From: DASSLY01 sp035689185
GTDB taxonomy: Bacteria; Actinomycetota; Actinomycetes; Actinomycetales; Dermatophilaceae
Length of the DNA: 53,583 nt
Assembly: GCA_035689185.1 (NCBI GenBank)
Contig: DASSLY010000054.1
Location: 1 to 53,583 of the forward strand
Direction: 5' to 3'
Below, piece after piece: positions 16,558-24,377 of this stretch. A model generated the notes under the pieces. That model saw only the letters and a list, made by a program, of their open reading frames with translations, ran no database searches and was not told the origin of the DNA. A program made the translations under genes and the position numbers. The number at the start of each line of letters is the position of its first letter. Positions within the stretch are counted from its first letter, which is position 1.

Positions 16558-17655
16558 TCAGCCCGGCTGACGGCGGTGGTGGGCCAGCTCCGCGTGCTGG
16601 GCCTCGCCCACGGCTCCGTCCGGGCTGACGTGCACCAGCGCCTCGACCAGCGTGGGGATGTCGTGGAGCAGCCGATGGTGGGCGTCGGTGGCGATGGCAT
16701 GCGCCCGGGTCACGCTGAGCCCGGGGTCGACGGTGACGCCCGCCTCCGCGCGCACCCGGTGCCCGATCCACCGCAGCCTGACGCCCTCCACCGCGAGGAC
16801 GCCGGGGGTGCCGGCAAGCGTCGACTCGGCACGAGCCACCAGGCCCGGGTCCACCGCGTCCATCAGCCGCCGGTACACGTCCACGGCTGCCCCCTTCAGC
16901 ACGAACAGGATGGCCACGGTGATGAGCAGGCCCACGACGGGGTCGGCGAGCGGGAAGCCGGCCATCACCCCCAGGGCGCCGACGACGACGGCCAGCGAGG
17001 TGAACCCGTCGGTGCGGGCATGCGCGCCGTCGGCCACCAGAGCCGCGGATCCGATCTGGCGGCCCACCCGGATCCGGTATGCCGCGACGGTCTCGTTCCC
17101 GGCGAACCCGACCAGTCCGGCGGCGACCACGACCCACCCGTGGGTCACCGGCTGGGGGTCGAGCAGCCGCCGCACCGACTCCCCCGCGGCCAGGATCGCC
17201 GACAGCACGATCATGGCAACGATGAAGACCCCCGCCAGGTCCTCCGCGCGGCCGTAGCCGTAGGTGTAGCGCCGCGAAGGCGCCCGGCGGCTGAGCGCGA
17301 AGGCGACCCACAGCGGAAGAGCGGTCAGGGCGTCGGAGAAGTTGTGGATGGTGTCGGCCAGCAGCGCGACCGACCCGGTCAGCAGGACGAGCACGGCCTG
17401 GCATCCGGCGGTCAGGACGAGCGCTACCAGGCTGACCTTGACCACCCGGATGCCTCGCGCACTGGACTCCAGCACCGAGTCCACGGAGTCCACGGAGTCG
17501 TGGCTGTGCGGCCGGAACACCGCAAGCAGCCGCCCGCCGAGCCCGCGAGCCCGGTCGTGGTCGTGGTGGTGGTGGTCATGGCCGTGGCCGTGGCCGTGGC
17601 CGTGGCCGTGGCCATGGTCATGGAGGTCGTGGCCGTGGTGCCGGAACTCGGTCAT
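16558..17655 (-). CDS. Cation diffusion facilitator metal exporter
   Basis: A 365-residue CDF (zinc/cobalt/iron type) exporter with five or six transmembrane helices. The metal-site helices carry ADTIHNFSDAL (HxxxD) and ADGAHARTDGF (HxxxD), followed by a cytoplasmic ferredoxin-like domain (RAEAGVTVDPGLSVTRAHAIA). The N-terminus has a His/Gly/Asp-rich metal-binding tail encoded by a hexanucleotide repeat. Start chosen at MTEFRHHGHD with an upstream GGGAG; an in-frame start 48 bp earlier is less likely. It probably exports Zn, Co or Ni in exchange for protons. Divergent from chrA. Confidence 0.9.
   Translation of the reverse strand: MTEFRHHGHDLHDHGHGHGHGHGHGHDHHHHDHDRARGLGGRLLAVFRPHSHDSVDSVDSVLESSARGIRVVKVSLVALVLTAGCQAVLVLLTGSVALLADTIHNFSDALTALPLWVAFALSRRAPSRRYTYGYGRAEDLAGVFIVAMIVLSAILAAGESVRRLLDPQPVTHGWVVVAAGLVGFAGNETVAAYRIRVGRQIGSAALVADGAHARTDGFTSLAVVVGALGVMAGFPLADPVVGLLITVAILFVLKGAAVDVYRRLMDAVDPGLVARAESTLAGTPGVLAVEGVRLRWIGHRVRAEAGVTVDPGLSVTRAHAIATDAHHRLLHDIPTLVEALVHVSPDGAVGEAQHAELAHHRRQPG
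17581..17610. repeat. (GCCGTG)5 hexanucleotide repeat in the CDF gene
   Basis: Five perfect copies of GCCGTG, flanked by variant copies, encode alternating His-Gly in the N-terminal tail of the CDF exporter on the minus strand. A six-base unit changes repeat number without breaking frame, so the metal-buffering tail could vary in length between strains. Confidence 0.8.
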
Positions 17656-17777
17656 GGTCTGCTCGCTCCCGCAGCGGCCGGGGTGGTCACGCGGCGCTGC
17701 CAAGGTACTTCACCGCCAGCGCGTCGCCAGCGGAGACCTCTCGGCGTGGACCGACCGGAGCGTGGTTGCATGCAGGC

Positions 17778-19184
17778 ATGGACCGGGACGGCACCAGTGT
17801 TCCTCCCTCGACGCCCGCGAGCACCGGGGACGTCATCGCGTTCCGGGAGGCCGTGCGCGCCTGGTTCGCGATCTCGCTGCAGACCTTCGGCGGGCCGGCC
17901 GGACAGATCGCGGTCATGCAGCGCACCCTGGTGGAGGAGAAGCGCTGGATCGGTCAGAGGCGCTTCCTGCACGCGTTGTCCTACTGCACGCTGCTCCCCG
18001 GCCCGGAGGCGCAGCAGCTGGCCATCTACGTCGGCTGGCTGCTCAACGGTCTTCGCGGCGGCCTGGTAGCGGGCACGCTGTTCGTGCTGCCCGGCGTCGT
18101 GGCCCTGCTGGCCCTGTCGGCGGTCTACGTCACCGCCGGCGAGTCCACCCTGGTGACCGCCCTGTTCGCGGGCGTTGCCCCGGCTGTCCTGGCCATCGTC
18201 GCCCAGGCCGTGGTGCGTCTGGCCGGCCGCGCCCTGGGTCACCCCGCCCTGGTCGCGCTGGCGGTGGGCGCGTTCGCTGCCCTGGCCCTGTTCGCGGTGC
18301 CCTTTCCTGTCGTCGTGGTCGCCGCCGGGCTGGCGGGCTGGGCCCTTGGTCGCTGGCGTCCCGGCACGATGCACCGGGCGAAGGGGCACGGCCAGTCCGA
18401 CGAGGGGCCCGCCCCGCTGATCCCGGACGACGCGCTCCACAGCGAGGCGCCCAGTCGCACGCACGCCATGAAGGTGCTGCTGGTCGGTCTGGTGGCCTGG
18501 GGCGTCCCGGTCGGCGTGGCGGCCCTGCTCGGCGGGGCGCACAGCATCTTCACCGACCAGGCGTTGTTCTTCTCCGGTGCCGCCCTGGTGACCTTCGGCG
18601 GTGCGTACGCCGTGCTGGCCTACGTGGCGCAGAACGCCGTGACGGTCTACGGGTGGCTGGCGCCGGGAGAGATGGTTCGCGGCCTGGCCCTGGCCGAGAC
18701 CACGCCGGGCCCGCTCATCATGGTCGTCCAGTTCGTTGCCTTCGTCGGCGCCTACCGACACCCCGGCGGCCTCAGCCCGTGGTTGGCTGCGACCCTCGCT
18801 GCGCTGCTGACCACCTGGGTCACCTTCGTGCCGTGCTTCGTGTTCGTCTTCGCCGGGGCGCCCTACGTCGAACGGCTCCGGGGCAACCACGCGCTGTCCT
18901 CGGCTCTGACCGGGGTGACAGCCGCCGTGGTCGGCGTGATCGCCAACCTCGCCGTCTTCTTCGCGGTGCACACCCTGTTCGCCGACGTCCGCAGCTTCGT
19001 CAGCGGTCCGGTCCACCTGCTTCTCCCCGACCCCAGGACACTCGAGCCGGTCTCGGTCGCCGTCGCCGTCCTGGCTGCGGTGATGCTGTTCCGGCTGAGG
19101 TGGTCGGTCCTGCGGACCCTGGGTGCCTGCGCGGTGGCCGGCGTGTCCCTGACCGCGGGCGTCGCCCTGACGACCGGACGTTGA
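17778..19184 (+). CDS. chrA: Chromate ion transporter, long-chain ChrA type
   Basis: A 468-residue two-domain CHR-family protein. Each half has the family pattern: FGGPAGQIAVMQ near residue 36 with LLPGPEAQQLAIYVGW near residue 73, then VTFGGAYAVLAYVAQ near residue 273 with ETTPGPLIMVVQFVAFVG near residue 310. About ten to twelve hydrophobic helices are seen. ATG 17778 is preferred; a TTG at 17766 is closer to a GGAG at 17757-17760 and cannot be excluded. The family exports chromate or sulfate-like oxyanions. The 122-bp divergent region with the CDF gene suggests shared metal-stress control, by inference. Confidence 0.9.
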   Translation: MDRDGTSVPPSTPASTGDVIAFREAVRAWFAISLQTFGGPAGQIAVMQRTLVEEKRWIGQRRFLHALSYCTLLPGPEAQQLAIYVGWLLNGLRGGLVAGTLFVLPGVVALLALSAVYVTAGESTLVTALFAGVAPAVLAIVAQAVVRLAGRALGHPALVALAVGAFAALALFAVPFPVVVVAAGLAGWALGRWRPGTMHRAKGHGQSDEGPAPLIPDDALHSEAPSRTHAMKVLLVGLVAWGVPVGVAALLGGAHSIFTDQALFFSGAALVTFGGAYAVLAYVAQNAVTVYGWLAPGEMVRGLALAETTPGPLIMVVQFVAFVGAYRHPGGLSPWLAATLAALLTTWVTFVPCFVFVFAGAPYVERLRGNHALSSALTGVTAAVVGVIANLAVFFAVHTLFADVRSFVSGPVHLLLPDPRTLEPVSVAVAVLAAVMLFRLRWSVLRTLGACAVAGVSLTAGVALTTGR

Positions 19185-19223
19185 CGACCGGGAGGGGTCT
19201 CATGGCGGACCGGAGTGGTCCCG

Positions 19224-19982
19224 ATGGACCTCGCGGAGCGCATCTCGACCCTGCGCCGGGTGAACGGGCTGAGCGCCCGTCAGCTCGCTGCGCTGGTCGA
19301 TGTCGCCCCGACGACGGTGACGCGGATCGAGTCCGGGGCCGTCAGCCCGTCCTTCGACCTGGCGCGGGAGATCCTGACGGTGTTGGGAGAACCGATGGGC
19401 TTCACCGGAGTTGCCGACAAGGCGGCGATCGCTACCGCGCGGTGGGCGCTCGACCCCGCTCTCGCCGTTGACGTGACACCCGATGTCCAGTCGTGGTGGC
19501 AGCGGTGGGCGCGACTCGGTCTCGTCGACGCCTCTGGTCGCACAGCTCCCGGCAAGGAGCCCGACCTGCTGTCCCGCGCGGGCCGTGCTGCCCGCCTCAC
19601 CCGTCGCCCCGGGGCCATGGACTTCAGGCCTGGGCCGAGTGCGGGCGACGTTGCCGAGGCCCGTGGCACGGCAGGTGTCGACTACGCCGTAACGGGTGAC
19701 GCCGGCGCGAACCTCTACCGCTCCAGTCTGGGGAGGCGTGGCCGGTGCTCTTCGTCGAGGACGTCGCGCGTGCCGCCGCAGCGGCCGGGGTCGTGCCGAA
19801 GGAGCCGGGCTCCTTCGGGATGCGGGTCACCTTGATCCCGTTCGACGGCGTGAGTGAACTCGACCGGGTCGACATCGACGGTGTCACCGTCGTTGCACGC
19901 GGCCAGGTGATCCTCGACGACTACGACGGCGGCGACCGTGGCCGAGCAGGCCGACATCCTCCTGGGGAGGCGACTGGCATGA
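19224..19982 (+). pseudogene. XRE-AbiEi-like antitoxin, frameshifted
   Basis: The frame starting MDLAERISTLRRVNG has an N-terminal XRE HTH (LSARQLAALVDVAPTTVTRI) and an AbiEi-like C-terminal region. At about 19725-19745 the protein-like reading jumps to another frame (AWPVLFVEDVARAAAAAG, then MRVTLIPFDGVSELDRV), and near 19935 it returns to the first frame (VAEQADILLGRRLA-stop at 19982). Two indels are therefore needed to restore a protein of about 250 residues. As it stands the first frame ends at 19835 with a nonsense tail. A partner AbiEii-type nucleotidyltransferase would be expected at the ATGA at 19979, but only a 23-codon stub follows. Confidence 0.65.
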
Positions 19983-20016
19983 AGGACGTTCGTGCTGGTT
20001 CGCAGATCCTGGTGCT

Positions 20017-20403
20017 TCAGCCGACCCCGGAGATCAGCGGCAGGAGTTGAGCCCTCGTCGGACGATCCGGTCCCATCGAGAAGACGGCATGGCCGTCGTT
20101 CGCAATGGTGTGTTCGATAGCGTCGAGGCCGGCGAGCAGGTCCGTCTCCAGCCGGCTGAAGTCGAGCAGGTAGTCCCGGAACATCACGACCGACGGAGTC
20201 GCGGCGTGTTGGGAAGCGAGGTACTTCGTGAGCCTCTTGTCCGCGGTGAGCAGCACCGCGTCGTTCTGTCGACACCACGCGAAGATGTCCTCATCGAGGG
20301 CGCGTTCCATGCCCGGATCGCTGGTGTGCTGCGCATCTTGCCCTTCGGCTGCGAGCCGGACGGCGAGTGTCGACGGGCGATTCTGATCGACGAGGAACTT
20401 CAC
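20017..20403 (-). CDS. PIN-like toxin, DUF5615 family
   Basis: A 128-residue PIN-like nuclease. MKFLVDQNRP supplies the first catalytic Asp, HTSDPGMERALDEDIFAWC the central acidic residues and AVLLTADKRLTKYL the D-x-R/K strand. These match DUF5615/Mut7-C-like toxins, which cut RNA. Its ATG overlaps the stop of the DUF433 antitoxin (20400-20403), the standard order for this type II toxin-antitoxin pair. The 3' end overlaps the stub following the AbiEi-like pseudogene, from the opposite strand. Confidence 0.82.
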   Translation of the reverse strand: MKFLVDQNRPSTLAVRLAAEGQDAQHTSDPGMERALDEDIFAWCRQNDAVLLTADKRLTKYLASQHAATPSVVMFRDYLLDFSRLETDLLAGLDAIEHTIANDGHAVFSMGPDRPTRAQLLPLISGVG

Positions 20404-20648
20404 GCGGTCTGGGCGGTCGGGAGGTAGAAGTCGCGGTCCGCCAAGGCCGCGGCATAGCCGAGAGCCTGGCGCACGTCCTCGATCTCGAGGAAGTCGAAGC
20501 TCTCACGGATCTCTTCGAACGTCTGGCCCGCCGCCAGGAGCTCCAGCAACTGCTGCGCGCTGAACCGGTAGCCGCGGATGCACGGCTGCCCGCCGAGCTT
20601 TCCGGGCTCCACGGTCAGCCGGTCGAAGCCGGGCACGGTGCTGGTCAC
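20400..20648 (-). CDS. DUF433 antitoxin
   Basis: An 82-residue DUF433 protein. The family core KLGGQPCIRGYRFSAQQLLELL and the DNA-binding helices GQTFEEIRESFDFLEIEDVRQAL are intact. It should bind its own promoter and neutralise the DUF5615 toxin encoded 4 bp into its stop. The start lies 41 bp downstream of the end of the pRiA4b-like gene on the same strand, leaving room for a small autoregulated promoter. Confidence 0.85.
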   Translation of the reverse strand: MTSTVPGFDRLTVEPGKLGGQPCIRGYRFSAQQLLELLAAGQTFEEIRESFDFLEIEDVRQALGYAAALADRDFYLPTAQTA

Positions 20649-20689
20649 CGCAAGAGTCTATGCGGGATGCCACGCCGACGGCGCTCAGG

Positions 20690-21781
20690 TCAGAGCAGGT
20701 CGGCAAGCAGGTTGGCCCCGGGCAGCAGGGAGCGGGCCGATGGCCCCGCGGACCAGACCGATCGGGTTCGGGTGATGAGGTCGAGGGCCTGGAGCTGATG
20801 GGCCAAGATGCGGAGCTCGTCTTCCACGTCGCCGGTGGTGATGGGTTTTCCGCCGCGGCTCCACCTGTGGCCGAGCAGTGGGTGCACCTCGGCGGCGATC
20901 TCGGCGACCTGGAGCGGTCCGCGGGCTGCGACGACTGCGACGGCTCGTTCGGCCGCCATGGTGGAGAACTCGCCTGCGCCGAACCAGGATCGGAGTCGCC
21001 GCACGGTCTCGAGCTCGTCCGCTGCGGCCTTGGTTGGGCGCAGCACCCCGTTGGTGAGGCGCACCAGCCGGACGTGGCGCAGCAGGTCGTGCAGGACCGC
21101 CAGGGGGAGCAGGTCCTCCTCGATCGAGGCGGGCCGGCTCAACGGGTGCCAGCCCGGACGCTCCTCCTGCACGGCCCGGACGACGACGCGTGGCAGCCGA
21201 CCGCCCGGGGTGAGTTTCACCCCGGCGGCGAGCAGGCCCAGCAGGATGCGGACGCTGCCGGGGACGGAGCCGACGGCATCGCGGACTCGCTGCGTGGCGG
21301 CGGCCTGGTCGAACGGTCGCAGCCGGTCCCCGACCCAGGTGCGCATCGAATCATGCTCGCGGTGCCCTGGATCGGCCAGGGCATCGAGGAGGTCGGCATA
21401 CCCGCTTACGCCGCCGCAGTCCTCGGGTGGGCAGGCTCCGTCGCCGCCGACGCAGCCCGCTTGCTGACCACCGCTGCCCAGCACCTCGACATCGTGCTGC
21501 CAGCCGTCGCCGAGGTCGTAGGCGTAGAGGAAACGGGTCGGCAACGTGGACAGTCGTACGCCGCGTTCGTCGACCTCGTTCTTCTCGCGCCAATCGTCAA
21601 AGGGGATCGTGTAGACGGTATCGTCAGTGCGGAACTGGTGCAGGTGGGAGTCCGTCCAGCCGATCGCCACTTGCAACACCTGGTGGAGCTCGTCGAGGGT
21701 GATCGCGGCCGGTACGTCGATGACGCGCTCCACCTGCGGCTCGACCTCGCGCATGGTGACCCGCAGCCTGAGCGTCCTCAC
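20690..21781 (-). CDS. pRiA4b ORF-3-like protein
   Basis: A 363-residue protein whose first 190 residues match the plasmid pRiA4b ORF-3-like family: LDELHQVLQVAIGWTDSHLHQF, YAYDLGDGWQHDVEVLG and CPPEDCGGVSGYADLLDAL. The family is common on plasmids and accessory islands and has no firm function. The C-terminal half is helical with a winged-helix-like stretch. The GTG at 21781 overlaps the SEC-C gene stop as GTGA. Confidence 0.8.
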   Translation of the reverse strand: MRTLRLRVTMREVEPQVERVIDVPAAITLDELHQVLQVAIGWTDSHLHQFRTDDTVYTIPFDDWREKNEVDERGVRLSTLPTRFLYAYDLGDGWQHDVEVLGSGGQQAGCVGGDGACPPEDCGGVSGYADLLDALADPGHREHDSMRTWVGDRLRPFDQAAATQRVRDAVGSVPGSVRILLGLLAAGVKLTPGGRLPRVVVRAVQEERPGWHPLSRPASIEEDLLPLAVLHDLLRHVRLVRLTNGVLRPTKAAADELETVRRLRSWFGAGEFSTMAAERAVAVVAARGPLQVAEIAAEVHPLLGHRWSRGGKPITTGDVEDELRILAHQLQALDLITRTRSVWSAGPSARSLLPGANLLADLL

Positions 21782-22827
21782 TGTGGCACTCCGGGTGCGC
21801 CACAGCACTTCTTGTACTTGCGGCCGGTCCCGCACCAACACGGGTCGTTGCGCCCCGGCGGCCAAGCGATCGTCCTCGACGGGTCGCGCGCCACGTCGGC
21901 GGCGTACTGCGCCCGCAGCTGCGAGGGGTCTGGTTCGTCCGGGGCATTGTCGCTCGCCCAGGGGATGAACTCGGCCGACCTCACGGGCACCTCGGCCAGC
22001 CGGGGCATGCCGGCTTCGGAGTGGACGCGCAGCCGGCCTTCCATGCGCCGGCAGTAGACGGCGTGGGTGACCGGTTCGCCCTCGTCGTCGTGCAGGAGCG
22101 GGCTGTCGCTGAGATCCGGCCAACGATGGGGCCACTCGGCGTACTCGTCGGCGGGGAGCCAGGCCAGCGCCACCGGCATCAGCGGGGCAGGCTCGCGTGC
22201 GATGTTGACCCGCCGGTCGATCCGCGAGCTCGTCTGCAGGCTGATCGGCGAGTCCCAGCGAGACGGCGACGTCAGGGTGAGGGTCGCGGTCTGGAGCTCG
22301 TCCGGCTCCCGTCCGAGCTTGGCTAGCGATGCGGCGCGCAGGTCGCGGAGTTGGCCGAGCAGCCGCTCAGGGTCCCCGGTGCGTACCGCGAACTCCAGTG
22401 CTCGCGTCAGCCACGGCAGCGCCAGCTCGTGCTCCCCGATCGCGCCGTACTCCAGCCCCGCGTTGTTGTACACCCACACGTCGTCGGGGGCGTCTGCTGC
22501 GACCGCATCCCAGATCGTGGCCGCCTCCGCCAGCCGGCCGTGCCGGGTCAGGATCTCCGCTCGGCGGCAGCGAGGATCCGGCTCACTCCTGTATCCAAGC
22601 TCGACGAGCGCATCTGCATGCCGCAGCGCTTCCTCGACCCGGCCGAGCCGGTCGTAGGCGTCGGCCAGTTCGCTGTGCAGCTCCGGCAGGTCGAGGTACT
22701 CCGCTGCGGCTGCGTCGTCCTCGCATTGCGCGATCGCGCGCTCCAGGACCTCCGCATAGTCGTCTGCGGGGCCGCGACCGGCCCTACGGATCTCCCGGTC
22801 GAGTCGATCCAGATCCTCGGTTCGCAC
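21778..22827 (-). CDS. TPR and SEC-C zinc-motif protein
   Basis: A 349-residue protein with TPR-like helices in residues 40-170 (LGRVEEALRHADALVELG, VWVYNNAGLEYGAIGEHELAL) and a C-terminal SEC-C motif, NDPCWCGTGRKYKKCC, a zinc knuckle also found at the end of SecA. Such proteins accompany pRiA4b-like proteins in actinobacterial accessory regions, but their role is not settled. Translationally coupled to the downstream gene. Confidence 0.8.
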   Translation of the reverse strand: MRTEDLDRLDREIRRAGRGPADDYAEVLERAIAQCEDDAAAAEYLDLPELHSELADAYDRLGRVEEALRHADALVELGYRSEPDPRCRRAEILTRHGRLAEAATIWDAVAADAPDDVWVYNNAGLEYGAIGEHELALPWLTRALEFAVRTGDPERLLGQLRDLRAASLAKLGREPDELQTATLTLTSPSRWDSPISLQTSSRIDRRVNIAREPAPLMPVALAWLPADEYAEWPHRWPDLSDSPLLHDDEGEPVTHAVYCRRMEGRLRVHSEAGMPRLAEVPVRSAEFIPWASDNAPDEPDPSQLRAQYAADVARDPSRTIAWPPGRNDPCWCGTGRKYKKCCGAPGVPQ

Positions 22828-22878
22828 CGCGACATCATGACCCAGCCGGGGGCACAGGGAGGATCGGGGTTGCCTCGT

Positions 22879-23159
22879 TCATGCGAAGCGATGGCGTCGT
22901 TTGGGCCGAGGGAGGAGGTCGGAGACGGTCGCCTCGTCGCGGCCGGGTGCGACGAGTGCCCCCAGTGCAGCCTCGGCCATAGCCATGCGCTTCCCCTCCC
23001 ACGCCAGGAGCTGGTCGAGGCGCCAGCGGTCGGGGTGGGTCATCACCGGCGGCGGCACGAGGTCGCGGTCCTTGAGGTTCTGGTAACCCTTCGTCTTGCC
23101 CCAGCCGTACGAGCCATCACCTCGCTCGCGTTGAGGAAGACGTGGCGGGGGTCGCCCAT
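22879..23159 (-). pseudogene. Excisionase-like HTH gene, frameshifted relic
   Basis: Nearly identical in layout to the intact HTH gene at 28626-28904: MGDPRHVFLNASEVMAR, then YGWGKTKGYQNLKDRDLVPP and ending PKRRHRFA. One base is missing between the Arg and Tyr codons (around 23109-23112, GCTCGTACGG against GCCCGCTACGG in the intact copy), so the frame breaks. Upstream homology to the intact locus runs only about 25 bp further and then switches to an integrase N-terminus. This is the scar of an older relative of the element at 23546-47096. Confidence 0.7.
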
Positions 23160-23185
23160 CGCTCACACCGCCTGCGGTCGACGCC

Positions 23186-23256
23186 ACGGCCGCGCACCCC
23201 GCCCTGGTGCGCGGCTTGCCCTGGGCGAGCAGCTTGGGCGTCTTGCGGGGCGGCAT
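23186..23256 (-). pseudogene. Integrase N-terminal fragment, relic
   Basis: Encodes MPPRKTPKLLAQGKPRTRAG, clearly related to MAARSQPKLLAQGKPRTTGG at the start of the intact integrase (46826). The upstream CTAGGCTGGAG block is also shared (about 23269-23279 and 46837-46847). The remainder of the integrase is missing; the sequence runs straight into the excisionase relic. A deletion of everything between int and xis in an earlier element explains the fusion. Confidence 0.65.
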
Positions 23257-23352
23257 CGGCGTCCTCTCTAGGCTGGAGGAGTCGGGTCGAGTACGACTCC
23301 AGCAGAATCCGCTTCATGTACCACTGTCGCGTATCAGTTCGGCCAGAACGTC

Positions 23353-23380
23353 GCACGTGCCACTCGTCAGGAGTCACAGG
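23353..23380 (+). repeat. 28-bp direct repeat, left copy (with 46905-46932)
   Basis: The 28 bases before the displaced YyaL-like start match exactly those before the intact gene at 46905-46932, including the AGGAG ribosome-binding site. With the coding similarity that follows, this marks duplication of the 5' end of the target gene on both sides of the element. Confidence 0.85.
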
Positions 23381-23382
23381 AA

Positions 23383-23580
23383 ATGGCCAACCGCCTTGCC
23401 AACGCGACCAGCCCGTACCTGCTCCAGCACGCGGAGAATCCGGTCGACTGGTACGAGTGGGGCCCTGAAGCCTTCGCGGAGGCGAAGCGCCGTGATACAC
23501 CAATCCTCCTGTCAGTTGGGTACGCCGCGTGCCACTGGTGCCACGAGGTGGATCGATCGACGGATTTTGGCGGACTTTGA
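23383..23580 (+). pseudogene. Displaced 5' end of the YyaL-like target gene
   Basis: The first 54 codons (23383-23544) encode MANRLANATSPYLLQHAENP and on to ACHWCH. By my count 47 of 54 residues match the intact protein at 46934, although many synonymous codons differ. After CHWCH the frame runs into element sequence (EVDRSTDFGGL-stop). The fragment keeps its own ribosome-binding site and may still make a 65-residue peptide. It is the 5' end cut off by integration at the Cys-His-Trp-Cys codons. Confidence 0.85.
23530..23545. other. Left attachment-site core (attL)
   Basis: TGCCACTGGTGCCACG, identical to 47081-47096, is the point where similarity between the two gene copies ends. It codes for Cys-His-Trp-Cys-His. 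The true crossover may be anywhere inside these 16 bp. Confidence 0.75.
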
Positions 23581-23657
23581 CGAAACCGCAGGTCAGATGG
23601 GGTGTGGCGGTTCAGGCTGGTTCAGCCGAGACCGCCGTTGGACACCGATTTCCGGGC

Positions 23658-23688
23658 TTCGTGCATCACTTTCGTGCATCACTCGCGG
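23658..23688 (+). repeat. Terminal 31-bp repeat, left copy
   Basis: Contains two direct copies of TTCGTGCATCACT-like sequence followed by CGCGG. It matches 46865-46895 with one mismatch in 31 bases. It lies about 113 bp inside the left core. Paired direct repeats at both ends of an integrase-bearing element suggest arm-type binding sites for the integrase. Sequence 23546-23789 otherwise holds no gene. Confidence 0.7.
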
Positions 23689-23727
23689 TCTCGAGTTGAC
23701 CGTTTGCAGACGTTCCGGTCGACCTTT

Positions 23728-23783
23728 TGCAGAAGTCTGCACCCAGACTATGACTAGATTCCTGCTCACATGAGCAGTATTAT
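23728..23783 (+). promoter_or_regulatory. Palindromes and -10 box upstream of the MNT gene
   Basis: Two inverted repeats lie just upstream of the MNT start: TGCAGA-AG-TCTGCA (23728-23741) and CTGCTCA-CA-TGAGCAG (23762-23777). A TATTAT at 23778-23783 ends 6 bases before the ATG, as expected for the -10 of a leaderless transcript, and no Shine-Dalgarno sequence is present. The second palindrome would overlap the promoter spacer, a normal place for toxin-antitoxin autoregulation. Confidence 0.5.
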
Positions 23784-23789
23784 GTTCAT

Positions 23790-24377
23790 ATGGATTTCGG
23801 TGAACCGTTCGGCGGCCTGATGCCTGGAGCGCGCGGTGCGGCGCTCGCCGTGCTGCTTCGCACTGGCGCGCCCCTGACCGGACGGCGCGTGCACGCGTTG
23901 ATCTCGGATCGCCACAGCCTGGGTGCCGTGCAGCAGGCGCTGCGAGACCTCGATCGACTGGGGCTGATCACGACGGAGGTGATCGGGCGTGCCGGTGTGC
24001 ACCGCATCAACGAAGGCCATGCAGCCATCACCCCACTGCGTACCTTGGCCAGCCCGATCGAGATGCTGACTCGCGTCGTGGAGGAGGCCGTGCGAGGCGT
24101 CGAAGCCGTCATTGTGTTCGGATCAGTTGCTCGCGGCGATGCCCACGCAGACAGCGACATCGACCTCGTGGTGATCGCCCCCGCGGCGTGGGACGGTAGG
24201 GCCGAACTGCAGCAGCAGGTCCAGGAGCGCCTTGGCAATGACTGCGACGTCCTGCACCTGACCAGCGACCATTTCAAGCTCGCTCCAGAGGACCGCGAGC
24301 CGGTCGTGTCCGAGATCCTCCGCGACGGGATCGCCCTGGTCGGCACGATGCCGCGCCGGAGTCGGGTGGCGTCATGA
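23790..24377 (+). CDS. Minimal nucleotidyltransferase (MNT) with HTH, antitoxin
   Basis: A 195-residue protein. Residues 15-75 form a winged helix (LTGRRVHALI, GAVQQALRDLDRLGLITTE). The C-terminal half is a minimal nucleotidyltransferase with the complete motif VFGSVARGDAHADSDIDLVV (Gly-Ser and the two Asp of DxD). In MNT/HEPN pairs the MNT protein adds nucleotides to the HEPN toxin and silences it. The stop overlaps the HEPN gene as ATGA (24374-24377), and the upstream palindromes fit autoregulation through the HTH. Confidence 0.85.
   Translation: MDFGEPFGGLMPGARGAALAVLLRTGAPLTGRRVHALISDRHSLGAVQQALRDLDRLGLITTEVIGRAGVHRINEGHAAITPLRTLASPIEMLTRVVEEAVRGVEAVIVFGSVARGDAHADSDIDLVVIAPAAWDGRAELQQQVQERLGNDCDVLHLTSDHFKLAPEDREPVVSEILRDGIALVGTMPRRSRVAS

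Noticed and set aside
22879..23256. Single 125-residue gene spanning the relic
   Set aside because: It is a chance fusion of an integrase start, out-of-frame sequence and the tail of the HTH gene.
23530..23545. tRNA gene as integration target
   Set aside because: No cloverleaf at either junction; both junctions lie in the YyaL-like coding sequence.
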